64,000 nucleotides of DNA from assembly GCF_010894435.1 (NCBI RefSeq), contig NZ_JAAIXZ010000021.1:124001-188000 (forward strand), written 5' to 3'. A program made the translations under genes and the position numbers. Numbering within the stretch: the first letter of the stretch is position 1; the number at the start of each line of letters is the position of its first letter. Positions 34,718 through 44,329 of the stretch are shown here, in pieces. Origin of the DNA: Pyxidicoccus trucidator (GTDB lineage Bacteria > Myxococcota > Myxococcia > Myxococcales > Myxococcaceae). The notes beneath the pieces were generated by a model that made no database searches, was not told the DNA's origin, and was given only the letters and a program-made list of their open reading frames with translations.

Positions 34718-35971
34718 ATGCGCCGCCACCCCCTGGGGCTGCTCTCCCTCCTCCTCGTCGCCGCCTGTGGCCAGCCCGTGGACACGACGTACGCGGGCGA
34801 GCCCCTCGTCACCCTCCGGGGCCAGGCGAGCCTCTCCGCGGCCGACCGGCCCGATGGCCCGGTGCGCCTGACGCTGGCGTGGTACCCGACCGTGGTGGAC
34901 GACACCGCCGCGCCGCCGAGCGCGCCCGCCGCCATCCTCACCGAGGACGTGCCCTTCAAGGCCACGTTCCCCGCGGACTTCGCGCTGCCGCTCCATCAGC
35001 CGCCCCCGGAGCATGCGCGCGTGGCGGTGGGGGGCAGCATCCGAGGGCGCGCCGCGACGGGATTCCTGCTCGCCTACCGCGACGTGAATGACAACCAACG
35101 GCTCGACCCGATACCGGCCGATGGTGGCACGGCGACGAGGGACAGGGTGGTGGGTTCCTCGTGGGGTGGGCTCGACTCGTACGTGGTGCTGTACCTCGAA
35201 GAGGCGCAGGAGCCGGACACGGGGCTGCGGCGCGGCTTCAACCTGGTGCACCTCACGCCGCAGAGCGGCGGTGTGGTGGCGCTCAACACGCCCATCCCCC
35301 TCGCGCTGAGCGCCGGGAGCGGGCTGCTGGACCTCCTCGCGTGCGAGGCCGCGTGGGACGGGCTGCCCGAGTCGGAGCTTCCCTGCGGGCTGTCCTTCGA
35401 GCCACCCCCACCGCCGCCCGGTACGCTGCGTGTCGAGGGCGTGGTGTCACTCGAGGGCCGCACCGCGTCCGTGGATGTCTACGTCACGCGCGATGACGAG
35501 CGGCTGAGTGATGCCACCGTCACCCTCGGTGGACGCACCGTGCCGTTCGAGGTCAGCCACTTCGGCCACTACCTGAAGGAGGCGGACTCCTCGCTGCTCA
35601 CCGAGGGCGGCACCGTGGAGCTGGTGGTGCGCTGGGGAGACCTCGTCACCCGTCGGCTGCTCACCGTGCCCGAGGGCTTCACCGTTACCGCACCTTCCGA
35701 CGGAGCGCGGGTGCGGCGCGATGTGGAGTTCGACGTGGCCTGGACAGCCGCCACCGGCGCAATCGCCTACAGCGCGCTGTTGGTCGCCCCGGACGACATG
35801 CTGCTGTACCAGGCCTATGTGTCCGAGACGACCGCGAGCCTGGGCCCCGTGTCGTACGAGGGCCCCGCGACGCTGCGGGTCGCCGCCGAGTCGCGGCCCT
35901 CGGAGCAGGACCTGCTGGGCTCTCTCGCCGTGCAGAACGTGCGCACCCTGTCGCTCACCGTGGTGCCCTGA
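34718..35971 (+). CDS. Lipoprotein of the caspase operon (paralog A)
   Basis: A 417-residue lipoprotein: the signal peptide ends in the lipobox LLLVAACG, so Cys is lipidated. Two parts are visible. Residues ~30-230 (VRLTLAWYPTVVDD, GFLLAYRDVNDNQRLDPIPA, GFNLVHLTP) contain a DxNxNxxLDxIPADG loop that may bind calcium. Residues ~240-415 form an Ig-like beta-rich region. A Pro run separates them. It starts 13 bp after the caspase stop (GAGAGGA ribosome binding site), making it the fourth operon gene. The whole plan is shared with the product of 36067-37929. Family unknown; a surface binding role is inferred. Confidence 0.8.
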   Translation: MRRHPLGLLSLLLVAACGQPVDTTYAGEPLVTLRGQASLSAADRPDGPVRLTLAWYPTVVDDTAAPPSAPAAILTEDVPFKATFPADFALPLHQPPPEHARVAVGGSIRGRAATGFLLAYRDVNDNQRLDPIPADGGTATRDRVVGSSWGGLDSYVVLYLEEAQEPDTGLRRGFNLVHLTPQSGGVVALNTPIPLALSAGSGLLDLLACEAAWDGLPESELPCGLSFEPPPPPPGTLRVEGVVSLEGRTASVDVYVTRDDERLSDATVTLGGRTVPFEVSHFGHYLKEADSSLLTEGGTVELVVRWGDLVTRRLLTVPEGFTVTAPSDGARVRRDVEFDVAWTAATGAIAYSALLVAPDDMLLYQAYVSETTASLGPVSYEGPATLRVAAESRPSEQDLLGSLAVQNVRTLSLTVVP

Positions 35972-35980
35972 AAATAAAGC

Positions 35981-36012
35981 GGTTCCCAAAAATAATGGGT
36001 CGCCCGGTCTTC
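35981..36012 (+). promoter_or_regulatory. Putative ECF promoter of the paralog B lipoprotein
   Basis: GGTTCCC at 35981-35987, ten AT-rich bases, then GGTCGCCCGGTCTTC at 35998-36012. It matches the element at 31778-31809 at 20 of 22 fixed positions with the same 10-base gap, while the gap sequences differ. That pattern indicates selection on sites, not a copied block. Confidence 0.75.
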
Positions 36013-36066
36013 AAGACGTGAGCGCCTCGGACCTCCGGGGCCTCTCTCTCGAACCGGAGCTTCCAG

Positions 36067-37929
36067 ATGACCGCGACGTCCCGCAGCACCCGCAGCCTCC
36101 TGATGTGCGCCCTCTTCTCCCTGTCCGCCTGCGGAGACAGCGGCCCCCAGCCCAAGCCGCCTCCGAGCCAGGAGCCGCCGCCCGTCGAGACGCCGAAGGC
36201 CACCCTCCGGGGGCAATTCACGCCGACGTCGGGCACCGAAGTGAGCGGCCCCGTGCGCCTCGCGCTCGCGTGGTACCCCTCCCTCCTCTCCGAGCAGTCC
36301 GGCCCGCTGAGCAACCCTCGCGGCATCCTCACCGAGGGCGTGGCGTACTCGGGCGGCTTCCCCACGGACTACACCTTCAACGTGACGAGCGCGCCGCCCT
36401 CGGAGGCGCTCGTGCAGCTCGGTCAGGGCCTGAATGGCAAGGGCGCCGTGGGCATCCTGCTCGCCTACAGCGACCGCAACGGCAACGCCACGCTGGACAC
36501 CATCCCCGCGGATGGCAAGCCGGTGGACCGGGTGCTGGGCGCGTCGCTCGCGTGGACGCAGCCCCCCGCGTTCATGGTGGTCTACGTCGAGTCCAAGCAG
36601 TCGCCCACCGCCGGACTGGAGCAGGGCTTCAACCTGGTGCGCCTCACCGACAACCTCTCCTCGGACGTGGTGCCGCTCACCACCCCCATCCCGATGGCGC
36701 TGCAGGACGACAAGCTGCTCGACGCGTTCGTCTGCGAGGCGGCATGGGACGACACCACGGAGCAGGCTCCGTGCGGTCTGGGCGATGAGGAACCCGTGGA
36801 GAGCGCGCTCCAGCTGGCGGGCGAGTTCCACATCCACGGCACCCGGGCCGATGTGTCGCTGGAGGTCCTGCGAGATGCGCTGCCCGTGCAGGACGCCCGC
36901 GTCTCCGTGGGAGGCCAGGACGCGACGTACGACGCCGCGCTGGGCCGCTACACGCTCCGCCTCGACGAGGCCTCGGCGCTGCTCGACAGCGGGCTGGTGA
37001 CGGTGACGGCGCTCCAGGGCGACGAGGAAGTCGCGCGGACGGTGGTGGTGCCCGCGGACTTCCGGGTGTCCTCGCCTACCGTGCCCATGAGCTACAGCCC
37101 CGGCGCCGACATCCATGCGGCATGGACCGAGGCCCAGGGCGCGTCCCGCTACGAGGTGGCGGTGGTCGCCGACGACCAGGTGCTCGCGTCCGGGGTGACA
37201 GAGAACCGCTGGTTGAAGCTCGCCCCCAGTGCGCACGAGGGCTCCGCGGTGCTGCGAGTCACAGCGGTGTCCGCGACGGAGGAGAACGCCGGGCTGGTGG
37301 TGCGGCGGGTGTTCGAGATGCCGCTGGCCTTCACGGCGTGCGACAGGGTGACGGAGGGCAGCGGCCTGACGGTGGACGGTGAGCTCTCGCGGTACCCGGC
37401 GGCCTTCTTCGGCTGGGAGTCGAGCGAGGTGCGCGCCGAGGTCAAGGACCACGGGGTGCACGTGACGGACGCGAAGGTGACGATTGCCGGGTGGAACGTG
37501 CCGTACGTGAACCAGATGGGTGCCTTCCACAACGGCATCATCTCGATGGGACCCGAGAGGCTGGGCGACACGCTGGAGCTGCGGGTGATGCGCCAGGATG
37601 AGGTGCTGTGCCGCACCCTCCATGTGCCGGGTGCCTTCGACCTGACGGTGGAGGCCGAGGCCCACCGCCCCTCCGGCTCGCCCCTGGCGGTGCGTTGGAC
37701 GCAGTCTCCGGGAGCCGTGCGCTACGACCTGCGGCTCAGTGAGTCGTATGACTCGCCCCTCTACTTCGCGAGCACCAACGAGCTGGAGTACACCTTCGAG
37801 AAGGTCGACCACGTCGGTATGCTCAGCCTGCGCTTCGCCGCCGTCGCGCAGCCGGCGCACAACGACACGCTGGGCTGGATGGACGTGATGCGGGTGGTCC
37901 CCGGCGGCGCCACCTTCACGGAGCAGTGA
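36067..37929 (+). CDS. Lipoprotein, paralog B, second target of the ECF system
   Basis: A 620-residue lipoprotein (lipobox LFSLSACG, then a Pro-rich linker). Residues ~40-250 match paralog A: PVRLALAWYPS, GILLAYSDRNGNATLDTIPA, GFNLVRLTD, TTPIPMAL, CEAAWDD. After that, two related ~170-residue beta-rich units follow (ending near 430 and 620), where paralog A has one, so this copy has gained a domain. It has its own promoter-like element 55 bp upstream, shared with the sigma operon. A strong inverted repeat follows the stop. Surface-exposed binding role inferred only. Confidence 0.8.
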   Translation: MTATSRSTRSLLMCALFSLSACGDSGPQPKPPPSQEPPPVETPKATLRGQFTPTSGTEVSGPVRLALAWYPSLLSEQSGPLSNPRGILTEGVAYSGGFPTDYTFNVTSAPPSEALVQLGQGLNGKGAVGILLAYSDRNGNATLDTIPADGKPVDRVLGASLAWTQPPAFMVVYVESKQSPTAGLEQGFNLVRLTDNLSSDVVPLTTPIPMALQDDKLLDAFVCEAAWDDTTEQAPCGLGDEEPVESALQLAGEFHIHGTRADVSLEVLRDALPVQDARVSVGGQDATYDAALGRYTLRLDEASALLDSGLVTVTALQGDEEVARTVVVPADFRVSSPTVPMSYSPGADIHAAWTEAQGASRYEVAVVADDQVLASGVTENRWLKLAPSAHEGSAVLRVTAVSATEENAGLVVRRVFEMPLAFTACDRVTEGSGLTVDGELSRYPAAFFGWESSEVRAEVKDHGVHVTDAKVTIAGWNVPYVNQMGAFHNGIISMGPERLGDTLELRVMRQDEVLCRTLHVPGAFDLTVEAEAHRPSGSPLAVRWTQSPGAVRYDLRLSESYDSPLYFASTNELEYTFEKVDHVGMLSLRFAAVAQPAHNDTLGWMDVMRVVPGGATFTEQ

Positions 37930-37949
37930 CGGGTAGCTGACGCAAATCG

Positions 37950-37990
37950 GTGGGTGGAGGTGCCCCGCGAGGCAGGGCACTCCCACCCAC
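37950..37990 (+). terminator. Long inverted repeat, likely terminator of the lipoprotein B gene
   Basis: GTGGGTGGAGGTGCCC (37950-37965) pairs with GGGCACTCCCACCCAC (37975-37990) at 14 of 16 positions with a 9-nt loop. It lies 20 bp past the stop and 21 bp before the next start. Confidence 0.65.
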
Positions 37991-38011
37991 GTCCCGTTGT
38001 AGCCTGCGGGC

Positions 38012-38974
38012 ATGAGTCCACGAACCGCGCTCCTGCTGCTCTTGTGTCTCAGCGTCTCCCACCCTGCCTCCGGTCAGGACGCGGGGGCGGAGGATGCAGC
38101 CAGGGCCCAGGCCGAGCATGTGGCCCGGCTGGAGGCCGAGGACCGAGCGAAGGCCCGGGCGCAGGCCGAAGCCGAGAAGGAGGCACAGGCACAGCTCGAG
38201 GCGCGCATCCGGGAGATACGGGGCCTGTTCACGAGGCTCCAGGTGGAGAGCGCGACGCCCCCTCGGATGGATGTGCGGAACCCGGCGCGTCAAGCCGGCT
38301 GGTCGCGGCTGCAGTCCTGGGAGCTGTCCACCGACAAGGACACCCGGCTGCGAAAGCTCATGGTCACCAGCCGCGAGGGCGCCAGCGAGCGGGAGCGCCA
38401 GTTCTTCTTCCAGAACGACGTGTTGTTCTTCGCCTTCTATGCCACCACCCCGAAGGGCGGCGGCAAGGCGCGTGCGCCGGCCGAGGAGCGCCTCTACTTC
38501 CAGGGGAAGGACGCGGACATCATCCGGTGGCAGCATGACGACAAGATCCAGCCGCTCGATGGCCACGCCATCCGCTGGGGCGAGCAGGCCCGGCACGATG
38601 CCAGGGTCACCGTCGAGCTGGCTTCGGCCCAGGACGGCGCGAAGAAGTTCGAGCCCATCACCTGCATCGTCGGCACCACGGACTGCCGGATGGATGGGAT
38701 GCTGTGCGAGACGACGTACGCGCTGTTCCCGCCCGCCGGGCTGCCCGTGAAGCCCGAGCTCTGCATGAGCTACCCCTGGTACGCGGGAGGCAGCAGGAGC
38801 TGCGCCTTCTCCCAGTCAGGGGACACGCTGGAGGTGACCAAGGGCGGCGAGGAGGAGTGCGGCGACGTCGAGGACTGCGAAGGCCGGTTCTCGGACGTCA
38901 CGACGCTGCCCCTGCGCCGGGAGATGGGGCGCGTGGTGGAGTGCAGGGGCCTGGGAGACGAGCCCACCCGCTGA
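38012..38974 (+). CDS. Secreted protein with N-terminal coiled coil, unknown function
   Basis: A 320-residue protein with a signal peptide (SPRTALLLLLCLSVSHPASG). Residues ~25-75 are a charged Ala/Glu/Arg coiled coil (ARAQAEHVARLEAEDRAKAR). The remainder (80-320) is globular with several cysteine pairs in its last third (ITCIVGTTDCRMDGMLC; CGDVEDCEGRF), suggesting disulfides in the periplasm or outside. No family recognised. It lies just outside the ECF regulon, separated by a strong inverted repeat, and has no copy of the ECF element. Confidence 0.75.
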   Translation: MSPRTALLLLLCLSVSHPASGQDAGAEDAARAQAEHVARLEAEDRAKARAQAEAEKEAQAQLEARIREIRGLFTRLQVESATPPRMDVRNPARQAGWSRLQSWELSTDKDTRLRKLMVTSREGASERERQFFFQNDVLFFAFYATTPKGGGKARAPAEERLYFQGKDADIIRWQHDDKIQPLDGHAIRWGEQARHDARVTVELASAQDGAKKFEPITCIVGTTDCRMDGMLCETTYALFPPAGLPVKPELCMSYPWYAGGSRSCAFSQSGDTLEVTKGGEEECGDVEDCEGRFSDVTTLPLRREMGRVVECRGLGDEPTR

Positions 38975-39011
38975 CGCGCCTGCCCCAGCGCACGTCGTAC
39001 CCACCCGGGAT

Positions 39012-39060
39012 GTAGCGCCGGAAGTCACAGCCCGGCCCGGCCTGTGACCTGTGGCGCTAC
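39012..39060. other. Two-tier stem-loop upstream of the kinase gene
   Basis: GTAGCGCC/GGCGCTAC (39012-39019 with 39053-39060) and GTCACAG/CTGTGAC (39024-39030 with 39042-39048) make two perfect stems joined by a symmetric 4x4 internal loop, with an 11-nt GC-rich apical loop. It follows the preceding gene by 37 bp, so a terminator is possible, but no T-tract is seen. Confidence 0.5.
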
Positions 39061-39230
39061 CCGGCACGTCGCCGGGCCGTGCCTTCCCCTCCCGGATGGC
39101 CGTGGGGCCGGATGGCACCGGGACTGCAAACGCGCACCCCGTGGCGCGTCCCAGTTCCCATCAAAAGCCAACACGGCCACCCAGCCCCGAGTTCCCCGAT
39201 TGGGCAGGAGCCCTGGTAGCTTCCGCCGGC

Positions 39231-41003
<1,773 letters not shown>

Positions 41004-41089
41004 GGCCGTTCGGCCACACGCCAGGCCCACTTTTTTCCGTGCCTCCGCGCGAGTGGTGCAAGCCGTTGTGTCCAGGTTAGACAGACGGA

Positions 41090-41716
41090 ATGCCCCCATT
41101 CCTCTCGCGTGTAGTGAGCGCTGTCGCGTGCGCCGTTTTCCTGTCCGCGGGCCTGACGGCCTGTGGTGACGACGAGGTCAGCTCCGACGAGCAGGCCCGG
41201 CTCGCGTACCTGGGACTCGACGAGTCCATCAGCAAGGCCCTGCAGCTTGGCTTCGACGGCTTCAATGCCGCGTCGAGCGCGAACATCCCCCCGCAGTCCA
41301 CCCCCGGCAACACGTCCGGAACGCTGCTCATCTCCGGGCAGGTCGACCAGGGGGCCTCCGCCAACAAGGGCATGCGACTGCGCGTGGGGATGACGAGCTA
41401 CTCCGACGGGGAGATCGAAGTGGGCGAAGACGAGGACCCGGTGAACATCACCTACGCGTCGACCCCCGAGACGGCGACCCAGCCGCAGCTGGACCTCAAT
41501 CTCCGCGACATCCCCAATGGCACCTTCACCGGCACGCTCACGGGCACCTTCCAGATGACGGGCGACCTGGCGGGCGGCGTCACGCTGAGCCTGACTCTCG
41601 CCGGTGACATCGAGGACGACGGCACCGGCAAGGTGCGCCGCGTGGCAGGCAGCACCACGGTGACGGGCACCGCCACGTCGGGCGACGGCGAGTACAACGT
41701 GAACCTCACGCGGTAG
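41090..41716 (+). CDS. Small lipoprotein, unknown
   Basis: A 208-residue protein whose signal peptide ends in the lipobox SAGLTACG. After an acidic segment (DDEVSSDEQAR), the C-terminal two thirds are Thr/Gly/Asp-rich and beta-strand-like (TGTLTGTFQMTGDLAGGVTL; STTVTGTATSGDG). No family recognised. Likely outer-membrane anchored. It is convergent with pirin, 15 bp apart. Confidence 0.75.
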   Translation: MPPFLSRVVSAVACAVFLSAGLTACGDDEVSSDEQARLAYLGLDESISKALQLGFDGFNAASSANIPPQSTPGNTSGTLLISGQVDQGASANKGMRLRVGMTSYSDGEIEVGEDEDPVNITYASTPETATQPQLDLNLRDIPNGTFTGTLTGTFQMTGDLAGGVTLSLTLAGDIEDDGTGKVRRVAGSTTVTGTATSGDGEYNVNLTR

Positions 41717-41731
41717 CTGCCGCGCGCGGCG

Positions 41732-42682
41732 TCACGGGTAGCGCACGACGCCCGTGGGCTCGGGCTCCGGGAGCGGGATGAACTCCGTCTCTCCGGGGAC
41801 CGGGCCGAAGCGACTGGCCCGCCAGTCTTCCTTCGCCTGCTCGATGCGCTCCCGCGAGCTGGAGACGAAGTTCCACCAGATGTGGCGCGGCCCATCCATG
41901 GGCTCGCCTCCGAAGAGCAGGACCCGGCCACCCGCCGCGCCCGGGCCCGTGAGCACCACCTCCGCGCCGGGCCGCAGCACCAGGAGCTGGCCCTTTCCGT
42001 AGACCTCGCCCCCGAGCTCGACCCCGCCCTCCGCCACGTACACCGCGCGCTCCTCGTGGCTCGCGGACACCTGGAGGCGGGCGCCGGCCGCGAGCACCGC
42101 GTCCGCGTAGAAGAGCTCCGACGGCGTGCTCACCGGCGAGCGGACGCCATACAGCCCTCCAGCAATCACCCGCACCCGAGTGCCCGCGTCCTCCACCACT
42201 GGCAGCGCGTCCGCGGGCGTGTGGGCGAAGCCGGGGGCGCTCTCCTCGAGCTGCTTGGGGATGGCCACCCAGATTTGAATGCCGTAGAGCCGCCCGCCCG
42301 TCTCGCGCAGGCCCGGGGGCGTGCGCTCCGAGTGGGCGATGCCGCGTCCGGCCACCATCCAGTTCACCGCGCCGGGCTGGATGGTCTGCACCGTCCCCAG
42401 GCTGTCGCGGTGGAGGATTTCCCCCTCGAAGAGGTACGTCACCGTGGCCAGGCCGATGTGCGGGTGTGGCCGCACGTCCAGCCCGTGCCCCGAGCGGAAC
42501 ACCGCCGGCCCCATCTGATCGAAGAAGATGAAGGGGCCGACCATGCGGCGCCGCACCGAGGGCAGCGCCCGGCGCACCTCGAAGCCATCACCGAGGTCGC
42601 GCGTGCGCGGCACGATGATGGTCTCCACGGAGGACCCGGGATCCGGGTCGACAAAGGGCTCGTCGGGCATCTGCCAGGCCAT
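41732..42682 (-). CDS. Pirin-family bicupin protein
   Basis: A 316-residue pirin. The N-terminal cupin carries the metal-ligand segment RPHPHIGLATVTYLFEGE, then ILHRDSLG and GRGIAHSERTP. The C-terminal cupin is degenerate (ELFYADAVLAAGARLQV). Pirins bind Fe(II); bacterial members act as quercetinase or as redox-linked regulators. Length is normal. The ribosome binding site GGAGG (spacer 9) can pair with CCTCC 40 bases upstream, so translation may be gated by RNA structure. Confidence 0.92.
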   Translation of the reverse strand: MAWQMPDEPFVDPDPGSSVETIIVPRTRDLGDGFEVRRALPSVRRRMVGPFIFFDQMGPAVFRSGHGLDVRPHPHIGLATVTYLFEGEILHRDSLGTVQTIQPGAVNWMVAGRGIAHSERTPPGLRETGGRLYGIQIWVAIPKQLEESAPGFAHTPADALPVVEDAGTRVRVIAGGLYGVRSPVSTPSELFYADAVLAAGARLQVSASHEERAVYVAEGGVELGGEVYGKGQLLVLRPGAEVVLTGPGAAGGRVLLFGGEPMDGPRHIWWNFVSSSRERIEQAKEDWRASRFGPVPGETEFIPLPEPEPTGVVRYP

Positions 42683-42691
42683 GTGCTCACG

Positions 42692-42744
42692 CCTCCGGGG
42701 ATAATGTCGCTCGTGTCGTGCCGGGGGGCACGCACGCCCGGAGG
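42692..42744 (-). promoter_or_regulatory. 5' hairpin that can mask the pirin ribosome binding site
   Basis: On the minus strand CCTCCGGG (42744-42737) can pair with CCCGGAGG (42699-42692), which contains the pirin Shine-Dalgarno sequence. Inside lies a second hairpin, CGTGCC with GGCACG and a 4-nt loop (42717-42732). A GC-rich genome forms such pairs easily, so function is not proven. Confidence 0.45.
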
Positions 42745-42782
42745 GTTATCGCGCGCCGCCCGCCTTCCTGCACGAAGAACAG

Positions 42783-44228
42783 TCAGGGCACCGTGACGGA
42801 TGTTCCATCCACGCCAGAGACGCTCTTCCACGCCGTCAGGTCCTGGACCTCCTTCGGGTCGGCCTTGAACAGCCCGCCCCGGGAGTAGCGGTTCCGGTCC
42901 ATGCGCAGGCCCGGGCGGTGCTTGCCCAGCCTCACGAGGTTCCGCCCCCGGACGACGTTCTCCTGGACCGTCAGGTTCTCGCTGGGCGCGTTGTTGGCCC
43001 CCAGGCCGAGCATCATCCCGTAGCCCTCCGTCTTGTCGATGGTGTTGCCCTCCACCGTCACGTCCCGGGCATTCTCCACGCGGATGCCGACACCATCGCC
43101 GCCGCCCTCCTTGGAGATGTTGGTGATGCGGTTGTCCTTCACCTCCACTCCGGTCGGGCTCGGCTGGTTGCCGTCCTTCACACCGCCGACGGAGATACCC
43201 CGCCCCGAGTCGGAGATGCGGTTGCCCTCCACGAGGACGTTGCGCGCGGAGTAGTGGACGACCACCGCCTCCCCCGCCGAGCTGCGGGACTTCCGGAAGC
43301 CATGCATGTCGTTGTCGCGCACGACGACGTCGCGGCACGTCTTGATGTCCACCGCGTTCTCGTCGCTCGAGTAGAGGCGGTTGTCCTCGATGACCACCCC
43401 GCGAGCGGGCGTCTGCCCGGCCCCGTCCGGCTTGAGGCACTGCACCGAGTCACCCGAGTTGTCGTGGATGTCGTTGCCACGGAGGGTGATGTCCCGCGAG
43501 GTCGCCTGGACGACCACGCCGTGCGAGTCACCCTGGGGCTTCTTCCGGAAGTCGTGGATGTGGTTGTCCTGGATGGTGACGCCGCGCGCCCCACCGTACG
43601 TGGTGACTCCGCCACCCAGCGTGCCGTGGTGGATGTGCGAGCCGGCCAGCACGGAGCCCTCGGTGTTTCCCTCGAAGACGACGGCGAAGCGCGACTGCCC
43701 CTTCACGTCGATTTCGAAGCCGTCCACCACCCAGTAGGGCTTGCGGACCTGCACGAGCGCGCCCCTGGCTCCGGGGAAGATTCTCGCGCGTCCCGAGGCT
43801 CGCAGGGTGATGGGCGCGTCCTTCCGCCCCGCCTTCACGGAGCCGTCGATGACGACACTCTCGGCGTAGTCTCCCGGCTGGACCTGGATGGCCTCCCCCG
43901 GCCCCACCGCCTTCAACGCGCGGCCGATGGTGCGGAACGGCGCCGACTTCGAGCCCGCGGCCTTGTCCGAGCCCGAGGGGCTCACGTACCACTCCCGCGA
44001 GAAGTCCTTCGGGAGCGAGCTCCGGTGCCTGGTGGACACCTTCACCTCCTCGTCCGGGCCAGAGCCCCCCGTCCCCTCCTCCGTCCCCGCGCCGCCCAGG
44101 GACTCTTCGACTCCGGCCACCTGCTCGTCCACGGTCCGCTGCACCTGGCTGCAAGCGCCAAGCAGGACGGTGATGAGCCCCAGACCCATCCAATGCCAGG
44201 AACTGCCCACCCCACGGTTCATCGCCAT
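42783..44228 (-). CDS. Right-handed beta-helix lipoprotein
   Basis: About 481 residues from ATG 44228, which has GGAGGAGGG right upstream. The signal peptide ends in the lipobox ITVLLGAC. After a Gly/Glu linker comes EWYVSPSGSDKAAGSKSAPF, the usual opening of extracellular parallel beta-helix proteins, then ~14 rungs of the pattern GVTIQDNHIHD, DITLRGNDIHD, GVVIEDNRLYS and NVLVEGNRISD. This fold is shared by pectate lyases and polysaccharide-processing enzymes (NosD/PbH1 repeats), but no lyase active site is apparent. It lies 101 bp after the alpha-2-macroglobulin gene. Confidence 0.87.
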   Translation of the reverse strand: MAMNRGVGSSWHWMGLGLITVLLGACSQVQRTVDEQVAGVEESLGGAGTEEGTGGSGPDEEVKVSTRHRSSLPKDFSREWYVSPSGSDKAAGSKSAPFRTIGRALKAVGPGEAIQVQPGDYAESVVIDGSVKAGRKDAPITLRASGRARIFPGARGALVQVRKPYWVVDGFEIDVKGQSRFAVVFEGNTEGSVLAGSHIHHGTLGGGVTTYGGARGVTIQDNHIHDFRKKPQGDSHGVVVQATSRDITLRGNDIHDNSGDSVQCLKPDGAGQTPARGVVIEDNRLYSSDENAVDIKTCRDVVVRDNDMHGFRKSRSSAGEAVVVHYSARNVLVEGNRISDSGRGISVGGVKDGNQPSPTGVEVKDNRITNISKEGGGDGVGIRVENARDVTVEGNTIDKTEGYGMMLGLGANNAPSENLTVQENVVRGRNLVRLGKHRPGLRMDRNRYSRGGLFKADPKEVQDLTAWKSVSGVDGTSVTVP

Positions 44229-44279
44229 GTCCCTCCTCCTGTCCGGGAGGAGGGAGGACGCCTCGGAGCGGTTGTGACG

Positions 44280-44321
44280 GGAGAGCCGGAAGGGCGGCGT
44301 GCGCCCGTCCGGCCGGCTCCC
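44280..44321 (-). terminator. Imperfect hairpin between the alpha-2-macroglobulin and beta-helix genes
   Basis: GGGCG/CGCCC and GCCGG/CCGGC pair around a short mismatch in the 101-bp gap, 9 bp after the alpha-2-macroglobulin stop. It could end that transcript before the beta-helix gene. Weak evidence. Confidence 0.35.
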
Positions 44322-44329
44322 CACGAGGA

